Shown: positions 10,701 to 19,325, numbered from the stretch's first letter. The stretch: 23,252 nt of DNA from Candidatus Cloacimonadota bacterium (GCA_023228125.1 JALOBT010000039.1:1-23252); one strand, 5' to 3'. Translations and numbers: made by a program. Notes: generated by a model not told the origin, from the letters alone.

Positions 10701-13700
10701 ATATGTGATGGAGCTTTCTGAGCATACCGGTATCGGCAGACATATCGCCATTCGTCATGCTTCAAATTCCTCGCCCAGAACCATCTACATCGATGATCTG
10801 GGTCTTGAGGAGATTGCTCCCAATGATCTGGCGGCTATGACGATCAACGGAAATGCTGCCCCCAGTGTAAACATTATCAGCACCTACACGATTGAGGTGT
10901 ATAATAATGGCACAGCTTCCCAAAGTGGATATAGCGTAAAGCTGATCTCGGGCGATGGCACGGAGCTCGCCTCACAAATTGGCCCCTTGATCGCAGTAGG
11001 AGAAACTCTGGCTGTGCAGATTGCCTGGACTCCCATTAGCGAAGGAGCGATATCTCTGATTGGCAAGGTAGTTCTGGCTGGTGATGTGAATAGCATGAAC
11101 GATGAAACCTTGCCCATGAGCTTGGTGGTGCAACCAGATAACGTGGTTAGCATTACGGTGGGTGATGGCGATCAGCTTTCAGGTGTACCCTGGGAATTCA
11201 ACTATAGGAGTTCCTTGTACCAAGCCATCTACTATCAAAATGAAATCAACATATTTGGCCAGATCACGGGCGTGCAATTCTTTAACAACTTCATCAGCAA
11301 CCTTTCTAATAGGTCGGTGAAGCTGTGGTTGGGAACCACCCCGCTGGAAGATCTTTCCACAGGTTGGGTTGATCCCACTACGCTCACTCTGGTTTACGAT
11401 GGCACCATAAATTTTCCCTCCGGAACTAATGCCATCACGGTGCCTTTGCAAGTGCCCTTCGACTATGCAGAGGGCAATCTTGTGCTCTATGCCTTGCGCC
11501 ATATGGACACGGAGTATCACAGCTCCAGTGATGATTTCCTGGCGCAAACCGTGGGCACAAACCGGGCCCGCAAGCTGCAAAGCGATTCCGTCACTTACGA
11601 TCCCATGTTTCCCTCAGCGGTGGGAATGCTTTCCGGCACCTTCCCCAAAACCTCCTTCATCTTCGTGGTGGAAGGTATGGGAACTCTATCCGGAACAGTT
11701 TCTTCCTCTGGCATCCCACTGGAAGGAGTAGATATTCAGGTCAATGATAACTTTCATCATAGCACCAGCTCCGTCAGTGGTGAATTCAATATCCCTTACC
11801 TTATGGAAGGGGATTATACCTTGACCGCTCATAAGATGGGCTATGAAGATCTAAGCTTGCCTTTCAGCATCGTGGAGAATCAAAACACCATACTCAACAT
11901 CGAAATGTCTTCCTCTGCCTCGGTATTCGTTACTGGCACCATAGTGGGTAATGATAACCCTGCCCAGGGTCTCTCTGAAGCCATAATTTCCCTGACTGGA
12001 GTAATGGATTATACCGCTACGAGCAATGTCCAGGGTCAGTTCACCATTCCCAATGTACTATCCGGGAATACCTATGGATACTCCATCGTTCGGGCAGGAT
12101 ATAACGCACTGACAGGCAGCATTGATGTGGGCTCCACAAGCTACGATATGGGCATGCTCACCATGGCAGAGCTTAATCTGCCACCTACTGCTTTAACTGC
12201 CACTCTGAATGATGCCGAAACCTCAGTAAACCTTGTTTGGCAAGCCCCCAGTCAAGCTGGAAACAGCTTGAGCTTCGATTTTGAAGGAGATGATGGAGGC
12301 TGGATAGCGAGCTCAGGCTGGAGTGATCCGCTGGGCGATTGGGAACACAGCTCAAACTATAATGTAGCAGATTGGAATCCTACATATATAGACGACTACT
12401 GTATTCCGCCTCCCAGTGCTCACTCCGGAACCGGTATGTGGGGAACCAGGATGAACACCAATTACAGCAATTCCGGAGGCTTCAATTACCTCACTAAAAC
12501 CTTCAATCTGGCTGGCCTTGGCGTTAACCAACTGCGTTTCTGGAGCTGGGAAAGCATATATGGAGATTGGGATTACGTACAGGTGAGCGTGAATGGCAAT
12601 CTGGTTTGGGGCCCTTCCTGGGATTATGCAGCCACACAGTGGCGGGAACGCGTTATTGATCTCTCAGCCTACATCGGTTATCCAGAAGTGACCATCCAAT
12701 TCCAGATGTATGCCACTACCGTGATAAACTATGCGGGCTGGTACATCGATGATGTGCGGATTGTGGAGGCTGAGCCCTTGATGCGCACCAGCACTTTGCC
12801 CCAAGTGCCACTGGCCTTGAAAGGCCTCAGCGAGACTGAAGCTGCCCATCTGACAGCAAGTCTGTACAAAAAGATGCCACCAGTCCAAAGACAGAACCCC
12901 AGTGATGCTCCGCCCAGTCGTATCCCGGTGGGCTACCATGTCTATAAATTGATGCAGGGACAGGAGGCAAATCAGGCCCTGTGGACTCAGATCACCACCA
13001 CTGCCATCACCGATACCGCCTTTGTGTTTGACGGGTGGAATGATCTGCCCAGTGGTTATCATAAATGGGCGGTAAAAACTTTGTATGCGGAAGGCCTGCT
13101 TTCCAATCCTGCCTTCTCCAATATGCTGCGAAGAATGCCCAATGATCTCGCTGCGCTGTCGGTAATGGGTAATGCTACCCCTACGGTAGGAGCTCCTTCA
13201 AGCTTCGTGGTCCGGGTTAAGAATACCGGAACCTCCCCGCAAGTGGCTGGTGCTTATACTGTGAAGCTCTACTCTGGAACTACCGAACTGGCTTCGGTTT
13301 TTGGCCCTGCCATTGCTGCAAACCAGGAAATCGATGTGACTGTAGTGTGGACTCCTGCTACCGCAGGCGATATGCAGATCCGTGGTAAAGTGGTATTGCC
13401 CGGTGATCTTATTCAGGGAAATGACTATAGTGCTATCCTAAACCTAATTGTATTACCTTCAGGACAATATGGTTACACCGTGGGTGATGGTAGCTCTCTG
13501 GCCCGCATCCCTGTGGATATGTATTACAACACCAGCCTCTACCAAGGCCTGTATTATCCTGAGGAATTGGGTAACTACATGGGCTTCCTAAACGGTATCC
13601 AGTTTTACAACAATTTCGTCGAAGACCTGAGCAATATCGCTACCAAGGTGTATATCGGCACCACTCCGCTGGACAATTTGTATGCAGGTTGGATTCCTGC

Positions 13701-15201
13701 GGATAATACCCACACTCTGGTTTTTGATGGGCCTGTGAACTACCCTGTGGGGGAAAATACCATCACGATTCCCTTTATTGAACCCTATTTGTATCTGAAT
13801 GGTGAGAATCTGGTGATAACAATATTGCGACCCCTTGACGACACCTATCACGCTCAAAACAATCTCTTCAGATCACAAACCATAGGTATAAACCGATCTC
13901 GTAAAGCCTTCAATAACACTACTGCCTACAATCCTGCTGCGCCCCCTGCACCTACGAATGCGCAGCTTTCTGGCAACTTCCCGATGACTACCTTCCTGGG
14001 TCTTTCAGGATATGTGGGAAGTCTCTCAGGGACGGTCACAGGTGCTGACAATCAGCCCCTTAGCAGTGTTCAGATCAGTCTCAATGATACATCCTATCAG
14101 GGCAATACAGATGCAAATGGCGAATACCACATCCAGTATATCCTGCCTGGTACCTATACCGCTACCTTCAGCCATCATGGTTATCTTGAGCATAGCGACA
14201 CGGTGACTATCGATGAAGATGAAACTGAGGTACTGGACGTAAGCTTGAACATCATGCTGCAGGTGAACGTGACCGGTAGTATCCTGGCCAGTAATACCGG
14301 AACGGGCCTTTCTGGAGCCAATGTCAAGCTCTTGGGCTATGATAACTACAGCGTGAACTCTGCGGCCGATGGCAGCTTCACCATCCCTGCTGTATATGCA
14401 AACCGCAGTTACGCTTACACTATTTCTGCGCTGGGTTATACTCCCCTTAGCGGAAGCATTGATCTGGGTGCAGAAGACTACAGCATGGGCATTATCACCT
14501 TGGGTGAGATTGCCTTTGCGCCTCGCTTCGTGCTCGCAGCCCAGAATAGTACCTACAACGGTATCAATCTAAGCTGGGAAGATCCGGATCCAAACGTTAA
14601 TGAGAACACCGAAGGCTTTGAGGGAACCATCTTCCCGCCTACCGGTTGGTCTCAGGCAATCACCAATCCCGGTCCGCCCAATAGCGAGGGCGTATTACCC
14701 ACTTGGTGCGGTGTTAGTACCATCTTACTGACTGGTGGTGGAATGGTGGAGCCAAGTCAGGGAAGCAAACAGGCTGGTCTGTGGTGGGATGATTCCCCTC
14801 AGGACGAATGGCTGTTCACTCCTACCTTCGCTTGCCCTCCCGATGCCCAGTTTGTCTTTGATACTTATGTGAAGTTCGGTTCTGAATACTACGATCATTA
14901 TTATGTGAAGATCTCCACCGATGCTGGTGATAGCTGGACTGCACTTTGGGATGCAACGGCTGAACCGTCTGGCCAAAACCAATACGAGTTCCCCATCATC
15001 ATCGATCTGGCCGACTATGCCGGGATGGAAATAAAGCTTGCCTTCCACGCGCTGGGTTCTTCAGATAATGACGGCCTGCAGTATGTGTGGTTTATCGATA
15101 ATCTCATAATCGGCAATGCCGACGACCAGATCCGCTTTACCGGCTCCGAGCTGATTTCCACCAAGACCACAGCTCAGATCACCACAGCCGTTTGCCAGTA
15201 G
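7741..15201 (+). CDS. Giant secreted modular protein, paralogue of the upstream one (main part before frameshift)
   Basis: The ATG at 7741 follows AGAGGA with a 6-base spacer; a second ATG is adjacent. A signal peptide (MMKK, hydrophobic core, cleavage near LNA|QV) marks it as exported. Modules by approximate base: N-terminal IGDG-type (7813-8365); ASH (8371-8690); choice-of-anchor J (8694-9155); CARDB (9160-9485); IGEG module (9486-10020); then the same four again as ASH (10021-10340), J (10345-10810), CARDB (10815-11140), VGDG module (11145-11670); two carboxypeptidase-regulatory-like modules (11675-12180); J within an FN3-like frame (12181-12770) and its closing half (12930-13125); CARDB (13137-13455); VGDG module (13464-14010); two regulatory-like modules (14020-14510); J (14515-15120). 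The frame stops at TAG 15199-15201, in a linker rather than at a domain end. The expected continuation lies in another frame (15275-16042). The role is inferred to be surface adhesion or scaffolding. Confidence 0.8.
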   Translation: MMKKPLLFTMLLILVLGVFSNLNAQVDITIGDGTSTNTSTGAPAPYGTWYKAFRQQYLYRADDFIAAGAAPGMISALSFNVLDLDTCTPMTNYTIRLKLTNQDALSTTFELGEYTTVWQSDEFMPTLGWNLHSLMEPFLWDGSTNLLVDLSTDIVTGNYAHNALSPYTAMGYNSSLRFQSDTANGSTGTTGAVSMNRSNIRFLMSPPSVDPLFVVNPAVKDFGDVVLGSTASQTFRVMNVGGGTLTVNSISISGDPQFSLTDFPTLPVQLSFGIPLDIDVLYAPTTAGDHTATITITDDLRSSHAVALSGHGVDATIYELSHAEGFDEVAIPALPLGWSSICHTSATSGFAKTVTGYPQSAPNCVAIYNPIDGNSITMLIAPPLGDDIPANNVRVKFWGKGSGYSLKVGVMTNPSDPATFTEMQTFSFTDSWAQYQLSLGSYTGAGKFIAFKHSENTVNQTIFVDTVEFEMMGASDLAAVSLSGNNTPSVGAATQYTVSVFNNGTADQNDYTVKLYDGNDVELAFVAGPAIMAGTMIDLPLTWTPSTEGPMSIYAKVNLAGDINPGNDATSPMPVIVQPEGIMSVTIGEGNLLQRVPWDFFYKHSLFQTLYYPTEIGMFGNISSVSFYNNFITDIFDTPVKLWLGTTTLEDLGAGWIDPTTLIQVFDGTLSLPMNANTITVPLQVPFSYSGGNLVLYVLRPMDREYYDSANNFLAQTVGNNRSRLLQSDTVVHNPMAPFGAGTLSGNFPKTTFVMTPLSTDPMLIVSPADRDFGEVLLGQSAAHSFFISNAGVSTLSVDSISISGDAAFSLSELPALPVSLNTGELATFNASFSPTTAGDYSAIISIVDNVSRQTHTVELSGEGYDPTIFALPRLQTWDNVLIPDFPLGWSTILNSSSTNSNLRTSSSSPFSAPNCVQISNGSDPAAELILISPLIDNAVDISAIRMKLMAKGGTNFVLQIGTIVDINDPATFELAEELSVVSGWHEYVMELSEHTGIGRHIAIRHASNSSPRTIYIDDLGLEEIAPNDLAAMTINGNAAPSVNIISTYTIEVYNNGTASQSGYSVKLISGDGTELASQIGPLIAVGETLAVQIAWTPISEGAISLIGKVVLAGDVNSMNDETLPMSLVVQPDNVVSITVGDGDQLSGVPWEFNYRSSLYQAIYYQNEINIFGQITGVQFFNNFISNLSNRSVKLWLGTTPLEDLSTGWVDPTTLTLVYDGTINFPSGTNAITVPLQVPFDYAEGNLVLYALRHMDTEYHSSSDDFLAQTVGTNRARKLQSDSVTYDPMFPSAVGMLSGTFPKTSFIFVVEGMGTLSGTVSSSGIPLEGVDIQVNDNFHHSTSSVSGEFNIPYLMEGDYTLTAHKMGYEDLSLPFSIVENQNTILNIEMSSSASVFVTGTIVGNDNPAQGLSEAIISLTGVMDYTATSNVQGQFTIPNVLSGNTYGYSIVRAGYNALTGSIDVGSTSYDMGMLTMAELNLPPTALTATLNDAETSVNLVWQAPSQAGNSLSFDFEGDDGGWIASSGWSDPLGDWEHSSNYNVADWNPTYIDDYCIPPPSAHSGTGMWGTRMNTNYSNSGGFNYLTKTFNLAGLGVNQLRFWSWESIYGDWDYVQVSVNGNLVWGPSWDYAATQWRERVIDLSAYIGYPEVTIQFQMYATTVINYAGWYIDDVRIVEAEPLMRTSTLPQVPLALKGLSETEAAHLTASLYKKMPPVQRQNPSDAPPSRIPVGYHVYKLMQGQEANQALWTQITTTAITDTAFVFDGWNDLPSGYHKWAVKTLYAEGLLSNPAFSNMLRRMPNDLAALSVMGNATPTVGAPSSFVVRVKNTGTSPQVAGAYTVKLYSGTTELASVFGPAIAANQEIDVTVVWTPATAGDMQIRGKVVLPGDLIQGNDYSAILNLIVLPSGQYGYTVGDGSSLARIPVDMYYNTSLYQGLYYPEELGNYMGFLNGIQFYNNFVEDLSNIATKVYIGTTPLDNLYAGWIPADNTHTLVFDGPVNYPVGENTITIPFIEPYLYLNGENLVITILRPLDDTYHAQNNLFRSQTIGINRSRKAFNNTTAYNPAAPPAPTNAQLSGNFPMTTFLGLSGYVGSLSGTVTGADNQPLSSVQISLNDTSYQGNTDANGEYHIQYILPGTYTATFSHHGYLEHSDTVTIDEDETEVLDVSLNIMLQVNVTGSILASNTGTGLSGANVKLLGYDNYSVNSAADGSFTIPAVYANRSYAYTISALGYTPLSGSIDLGAEDYSMGIITLGEIAFAPRFVLAAQNSTYNGINLSWEDPDPNVNENTEGFEGTIFPPTGWSQAITNPGPPNSEGVLPTWCGVSTILLTGGGMVEPSQGSKQAGLWWDDSPQDEWLFTPTFACPPDAQFVFDTYVKFGSEYYDHYYVKISTDAGDSWTALWDATAEPSGQNQYEFPIIIDLADYAGMEIKLAFHALGSSDNDGLQYVWFIDNLIIGNADDQIRFTGSELISTKTTAQITTAVCQ

Positions 15202-15274
15202 AGGAGACCCACACCACAGCATCAACAGTAGCCAGCCCAGAAATAGCGATTCTACCCGCAGTACAAATCGCGAT

Positions 15275-16042
15275 TTGATAGGCTACAAAGCCTGGCGTTT
15301 GGAAGCTGGACAGGAAAATAGCGAAGCTCTCTGGGTCTCAGTTTCCGATGAAATGATCACCACGATAAATCATGTAGATTATGGCTGGAGCAATCTTCCC
15401 AATGGCACTTACAGATGGGCTGTGAAAGCTGTGTACACCGCCGATGTGATGTCGTCGCCAGCCTTATCAAATTTTGTGGTAAAAGAAGTGCAGACCGGCA
15501 CCATCGTAGGCACGGTAAGAAAGCAACATGATAACCAATCTCTTGCCGGTGCCATAGTTACCGTAGAAGGACAAGGTTCCTCTACCACAAACAATGCAGG
15601 TGCCTACGCTTTGGTCGTACCAGTCGGAGTCCACATCGTAACTGCTGCCGCTACCGGCTATAATTCCGTCACTTACGAAAGCATCCTGGTAACTCCAGAT
15701 CAATACACCACGGTGAACTTTGTGATGGGCTACACTGCGAATGAAGATGAGATCCTGCCTGTAACAGTAACCGCGTTGAACGGCAACTATCCCAATCCCT
15801 TCAACCCTGAAACTACGATCAGCTACGATCTCAAAGACGCTGGCCGCGTGCGCCTTGAGCTCTACAACGTGAAAGGTCAATTGGTGCGTAGCCTGGTAAA
15901 TGCAGATCAGAGTGCAGGACGCTACCGCGTAATCTTCAACGGACGAGACGACAATGGTAATCCACTCTCCAGCGGAATCTATCTGTATCGTTTCACCACT
16001 GAGGCCTTTAGCAGCACCCGCAAAATGATGCTGGTAGAATAG
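15275..16042 (+). CDS. C-terminal fragment of the giant protein: FN3 half, CarboxypepD_reg-like module and FlgD/T9SS-like sorting module
   Basis: The frame is open from 15155, and TTG 15275 is only the first possible start; no ribosome site precedes it. The first residues (IGYKAWRLEAGQENSEALWVSV) parallel VGYHVYKLMQGQEANQALWTQI at about 12930 in the same parent protein, so this is its detached C-terminus. Modules: FN3 closing half (15275-15480, including the motif YRWAVKAVY); a carboxypeptidase-regulatory-like beta-sandwich (15500-15740, GTIVGTVR to GYNSVTYESILV); and a C-terminal module (about 15775-16042) with NYPNPFNPET, LYNVKGQLV, and a GIYLYR strand ending in MMLVE. The last is the FlgD-Ig / type-IX-like sorting module of FCB-group secreted proteins. 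With the frame broken, the main protein would lack its sorting signal. The bridging segment is readable in the third frame (about 15195-15275). Confidence 0.75.
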   Translation: MIGYKAWRLEAGQENSEALWVSVSDEMITTINHVDYGWSNLPNGTYRWAVKAVYTADVMSSPALSNFVVKEVQTGTIVGTVRKQHDNQSLAGAIVTVEGQGSSTTNNAGAYALVVPVGVHIVTAAATGYNSVTYESILVTPDQYTTVNFVMGYTANEDEILPVTVTALNGNYPNPFNPETTISYDLKDAGRVRLELYNVKGQLVRSLVNADQSAGRYRVIFNGRDDNGNPLSSGIYLYRFTTEAFSSTRKMMLVE

Positions 16043-16080
16043 AACTCTAAACTATCGGTAGCACTGCTGCCTTAACAAGC

Positions 16081-16110
16081 AATAAACCCCGGATACGTCC
16101 GGGGTTTATT
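16081..16110. terminator. Intrinsic terminator between convergent genes
   Basis: A 13-bp perfect stem (16081-16093 with 16098-16110) with loop TACG carries CCCCGG at its core and is bounded by AATAAA/TTTATT. On the plus strand it is followed by a T-rich ATGTTTGGGT; read on the minus strand the TTTATT arm also gives a short U-tract. It lies 38 bases past the stop of the giant gene and 50 bases past the stop of typA, so it may serve both. Confidence 0.85.
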
Positions 16111-16159
16111 ATGTTTGGGTCAAATTGCGGCTAATCTGATAATCAGCTAAGCTTTATTG

Positions 16160-17968
16160 TCAGCTCGCGTGTTCATTCCTCTTTCTATCCGTATGATGCA
16201 GGATCTTCTTGCGCAGCCTGATGCTATCCGGGGTGATTTCCAGCAGTTCATCATCTCCGATGTATTCCATGGCTTGCTCAAGGGTGAAGATCCGGGGCGG
16301 GACGAGCTTGATGGCATCGTCTTTGCCGGCGGCACGGTTGTTGGTGAGCTTTTTACCGCGGCAGACGTTGATCACCAGGTCTTTGTCCTTGCTGTGTTGG
16401 CCTACCACCATCCCGGAATAGACTTCGGTATTGGGATTGATAAAGAAGGCTCCGCGGGGCTGGAAATTGTTGAGGGAATAGCCCAGGGCGACGCCGGTTT
16501 CCATGGCAATCATGGAGCCATGTGCGGATCCGTTGATTTCGCCTTTGTAAGGATCGTATCCAAAGAAGCATTGGCTCATGGTTCCGGTGCCGCGGGTGAT
16601 GGTGAGAAATTCATTACGGCATCCGATCAGTCCACGGGCGGGGATCTTAAATTCGAGGCGGGAATAGCCTTCCAGGGGCGGAGTCATATTGATGACCTCA
16701 CCTTTGCGTCCACCCATCAGCTCGATCACAGTGCCCACAAATTCTTCTGCCACATCCACTACGGCGAGTTCGATGGGCTCATAGATCACGCCATCTATTT
16801 CTTTGTAGAGCACTCTGGGCTTGGAGATCTGAAATTCATAACCTTCCCGGCGCATATTTTCCATCAGGATGGAGAGCTGCAGCTCGCCGCGGCCTTTCAC
16901 CAGGAATTTATCTGCGGTATCGGTTCTTTCCACTACCAGAGAGACATTGGTTTGCAATTCTTTCTGCAGTCTTTCCCAGATCTTGCTGGAGGTTACCCAT
17001 TTTCCCACCCGGCCCATGAAGGGGGAATCGTTGATGATAAACTCCACTGCGATGGTGGGTTCGTCGATCTCGATGCCGGTGAGGGGAACCAGGTTTTCGC
17101 GGTTTGAGATGGTCTCTCCGATGTCGATTGTCTCCAGGCCGGCGATGGTAACAATGTCTCCGGCAAAGGCTATTTTAACCTCTTTCTTGTGCAGGCCTTC
17201 ATAGCTAAAAAGCGTAGTTACTTTGTAAGCAATCTGTTGTCCATCACGTTTCAGCAGCATTACTTCGTCGCCGGTGTGAATGATGCCAGTGTGGATTTTA
17301 CCGGTGCCCATTTTGCCCAGATAACTGTCATATTCGATGGCTGAAGTCAGCATCTGAAAAGGCAGGGTGGTATCGCCTTCTGCATCCGGCACTTCCCTCA
17401 AGATCATATCCAAAAGCGGGAATATGCTCTGACCTTCGTCATTGAGTTCTTCCACCGCATAGCCATCTTTTCCAGAGGCATAGATTACGGCAAAATCAAG
17501 CTGTTCATGGGTGGCATTGAGCTCCAGAAAGAGCTCGAATATCATGTCCAAAACGTCGTATGACCGCGCATTTGGCCGGTCTATCTTATTGATTACGACT
17601 ATCGGCTTGAGACCCATCGCGAGCGCATTTTTGAGCACATATTTTGTCTGCGGCATGGGGCCTTCCACGGCGTCCACCAGGAGCAGCACAGAGTCCACCA
17701 TCTTCATGATGCGTTGCACTTCTCCGCCAAAATCCGAGTGCCCGGGGGTATCTACCAGATTGATCTTATAGCCTTTATAGTGCAGCGCCGCACTCTTGGA
17801 AAATATCGTGATGCCACGCTCTTTTTCTATGTCATCAGAGTCCATCACTCTCTCTACCATTCGCTCGTTTGAACGGAATACTCCGGCCTGACGCAGCATG
17901 GCGTCCACCAGAGTGGTCTTCCCATGATCCACATGGGCTATGATGGCTATGTTCTTGATTTTACGCAT
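16160..17968 (-). CDS. typA: Ribosome-associated translational GTPase TypA/BipA
   Basis: The 602-residue product matches the usual length of TypA/BipA (about 600-615). GTPase motifs are complete: HVDHGKTT (12-19), ERGIT with the conserved switch I threonine (50-54), DTPGHSDF (73-80), NKID (127-130) and an ASG-type G5 motif near 165. The remaining part fits elongation-factor domain II, then the domain III/V and BipA-specific C-terminal region, with the GELQLSILMENMRREGYE segment typical of the family. BipA binds the ribosome in the EF-G site and affects 50S maturation and growth under stress or cold; that is family knowledge, not visible here. The ATG at 17968 is preceded by AAAGGA with a suitable spacer. 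The gene is convergent with the giant protein gene and co-directional with the DUF4389-like gene upstream, from which a terminator separates it. The reading frame is intact. Confidence 0.97.
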   Translation of the reverse strand: MRKIKNIAIIAHVDHGKTTLVDAMLRQAGVFRSNERMVERVMDSDDIEKERGITIFSKSAALHYKGYKINLVDTPGHSDFGGEVQRIMKMVDSVLLLVDAVEGPMPQTKYVLKNALAMGLKPIVVINKIDRPNARSYDVLDMIFELFLELNATHEQLDFAVIYASGKDGYAVEELNDEGQSIFPLLDMILREVPDAEGDTTLPFQMLTSAIEYDSYLGKMGTGKIHTGIIHTGDEVMLLKRDGQQIAYKVTTLFSYEGLHKKEVKIAFAGDIVTIAGLETIDIGETISNRENLVPLTGIEIDEPTIAVEFIINDSPFMGRVGKWVTSSKIWERLQKELQTNVSLVVERTDTADKFLVKGRGELQLSILMENMRREGYEFQISKPRVLYKEIDGVIYEPIELAVVDVAEEFVGTVIELMGGRKGEVINMTPPLEGYSRLEFKIPARGLIGCRNEFLTITRGTGTMSQCFFGYDPYKGEINGSAHGSMIAMETGVALGYSLNNFQPRGAFFINPNTEVYSGMVVGQHSKDKDLVINVCRGKKLTNNRAAGKDDAIKLVPPRIFTLEQAMEYIGDDELLEITPDSIRLRKKILHHTDRKRNEHAS

Positions 17969-18100
17969 TGTTATCCTTTAAATTGTATAGATTCATAGTC
18001 ATCTTTACAGAAGGGCCAAATTAGTCAACTAATTGCTTGTAATTGCTTGAAGACTTGTGGGTTCACTTGGGTGAGATTTGAAATTCAGGGTAAAAGTAAA

Positions 18101-18125
18101 CAGGCAGGAATATTATTCCTGCCTG
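18101..18125 (-). terminator. Hairpin terminator of the DUF4389-like gene
   Basis: An 11-bp perfect stem (18101-18111 with 18115-18125) has a 3-base loop. Read on the minus strand, it lies 58 bases past the stop of the small membrane-protein gene and is followed by TTTACTTTTACC. The plus-strand side is also T-rich (CTTCATTTTCTATTTT), so it could act in both directions. It makes typA independent of the upstream gene. Confidence 0.75.
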
Positions 18126-18183
18126 CTTCATTTTCTATTTTCCAGTTTACAAATAACTCAAGATCTTCGGCCTAGAGAATACC

Positions 18184-18768
18184 TCATTCTTTTCCACTGA
18201 AGGGCGGATATGTATCTGTCATCATGAGATAATATGCCTGTATCCGGTAGATCCAGCGGTAAGTTCCCACTGAATATGCATGCATTCCTGCTGGGTACTG
18301 TCCAGAAAAAAGGATTGCCCAGAAAGCCAGGAAATTGACTACCGCTTGTCCGATAAATCTGAATGCCAGGCAAAAGCCGTGAGGCAACGCGATGTATATT
18401 GCTCCCAAAAATGCGCGTAACAGTAACCCGCCTCTGCTGCTTTGCTCAGGATATTCTATGTCCAAAGTAACTGGCGGCCAGACTGCATCCATACCGAGAG
18501 GCGGATAGCCGTCACTCATGTTTGACATCGAGGCTGCTACCCGTAACTGCCAGCGCATATACTTAAGAATGAAGTCAAAACAGAACCTGGGGAATTTGCC
18601 CGTAAACAGAATTGCCCAGAAAGTAATGAAGCTCATAAATCCATAGGCAATAGAGATAAAGAATAAAAGGAATAAATGCGGAATTCCAATGTACAGCGCT
18701 CCAAAGAATGTCCGAAGCAGTAATTCAAGGCGTGAATACTTTTCTTGGTGTTGAATTTGTAGGTTCAT
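18184..18768 (-). CDS. Small integral membrane protein with two DUF4389-like repeats
   Basis: The product has 194 residues. The ATG at 18768 has an AAGGAG about 8 bases upstream. The sequence is an internal duplication: each half has a hydrophobic stretch (FGALYIGIPHLFLLFFI; LGAIYIALPHGFCLAF), a second stretch ending in FWAILF(T/S)G, then a YxRW-type amphipathic segment, and closes with GYPPL or TYPPF. About four membrane-spanning segments are expected, with termini probably on the same side. This matches the DUF4389 family (often annotated as lipase-associated or simply membrane protein); I assign it from motif memory, not a search. No catalytic residues are evident and its function is unknown. 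It is transcribed on the same strand as typA but ends in its own terminator, and is divergent from the WD40-caspase gene. Confidence 0.75.
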   Translation of the reverse strand: MNLQIQHQEKYSRLELLLRTFFGALYIGIPHLFLLFFISIAYGFMSFITFWAILFTGKFPRFCFDFILKYMRWQLRVAASMSNMSDGYPPLGMDAVWPPVTLDIEYPEQSSRGGLLLRAFLGAIYIALPHGFCLAFRFIGQAVVNFLAFWAILFSGQYPAGMHAYSVGTYRWIYRIQAYYLMMTDTYPPFSGKE

Positions 18769-19292
18769 AACGAATCTCCTTGGGTTTTTTAGATTAACCT
18801 AAGTCTGAGCTATTTCTTAAAATAGCTTTCTACTGTTATTTGAGAGCAGTTTATATTGCCCTCGACTCTCACAATCTATTTTACGTTTATCGACTAAAAC
18901 CTAAGTAAGGAATCCAGTTCTATATGTCAACCCATTTTTATGTTTTTGATAAATGATGAGGCTACAAATTGAAAGTATAATTCTATAATCTATTAAGAAA
19001 CAACATATTGCAGAGAGTATAAATTATTTTGCAAAGTCAAATCTTGATGGTAGATTTATGTAGTTTGTATGGCTATAGATTTGGTGATACCTAAGAGATT
19101 AGTTCTACTCAAAGCTTGATTGCATACTATTTACATGATTTATTGCCATCCCCTTGGATGTAATGGAGATGTCGTGGAGTAAGTAGAAAAAAATCCGCTT
19201 ATCCGCATACCAAATCTACCACAAACTATGCAGAAAGGCCTCTGCAATTCACGGGATGAAAGGGCTGAAGAAAAAATCAAAACTAGGTTCAA

Positions 19293-19312
19293 ATAAAAAA
19301 TGGGGGAATGCC
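19293..19312 (+). repeat. Left copy of 20-nt exact inverted repeat
   Basis: The sequence ATAAAAAATGGGGGAATGCC here recurs exactly, in reverse complement, at 22880-22899. Both copies point inward and enclose the WD40-caspase gene. The base triplet CAA lies immediately outside each copy (19290-19292 and 22900-22902), which could be a target duplication or coincidence. Confidence 0.75.
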
Positions 19313-19325
19313 CGCATAATATCAG

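Noticed and set aside
15190..15280. Programmed ribosomal frameshifting
   Set aside because: Two separate shifts would be needed, and I see no classic slippery heptamer with a downstream structure; indel mutation or sequence error is simpler.
16157..17107. Long plus-strand open frame of 316 codons
   Set aside because: It is antisense to the well-supported typA gene, and its composition (runs of His, Gly and Phe) is that of a complementary-strand shadow.
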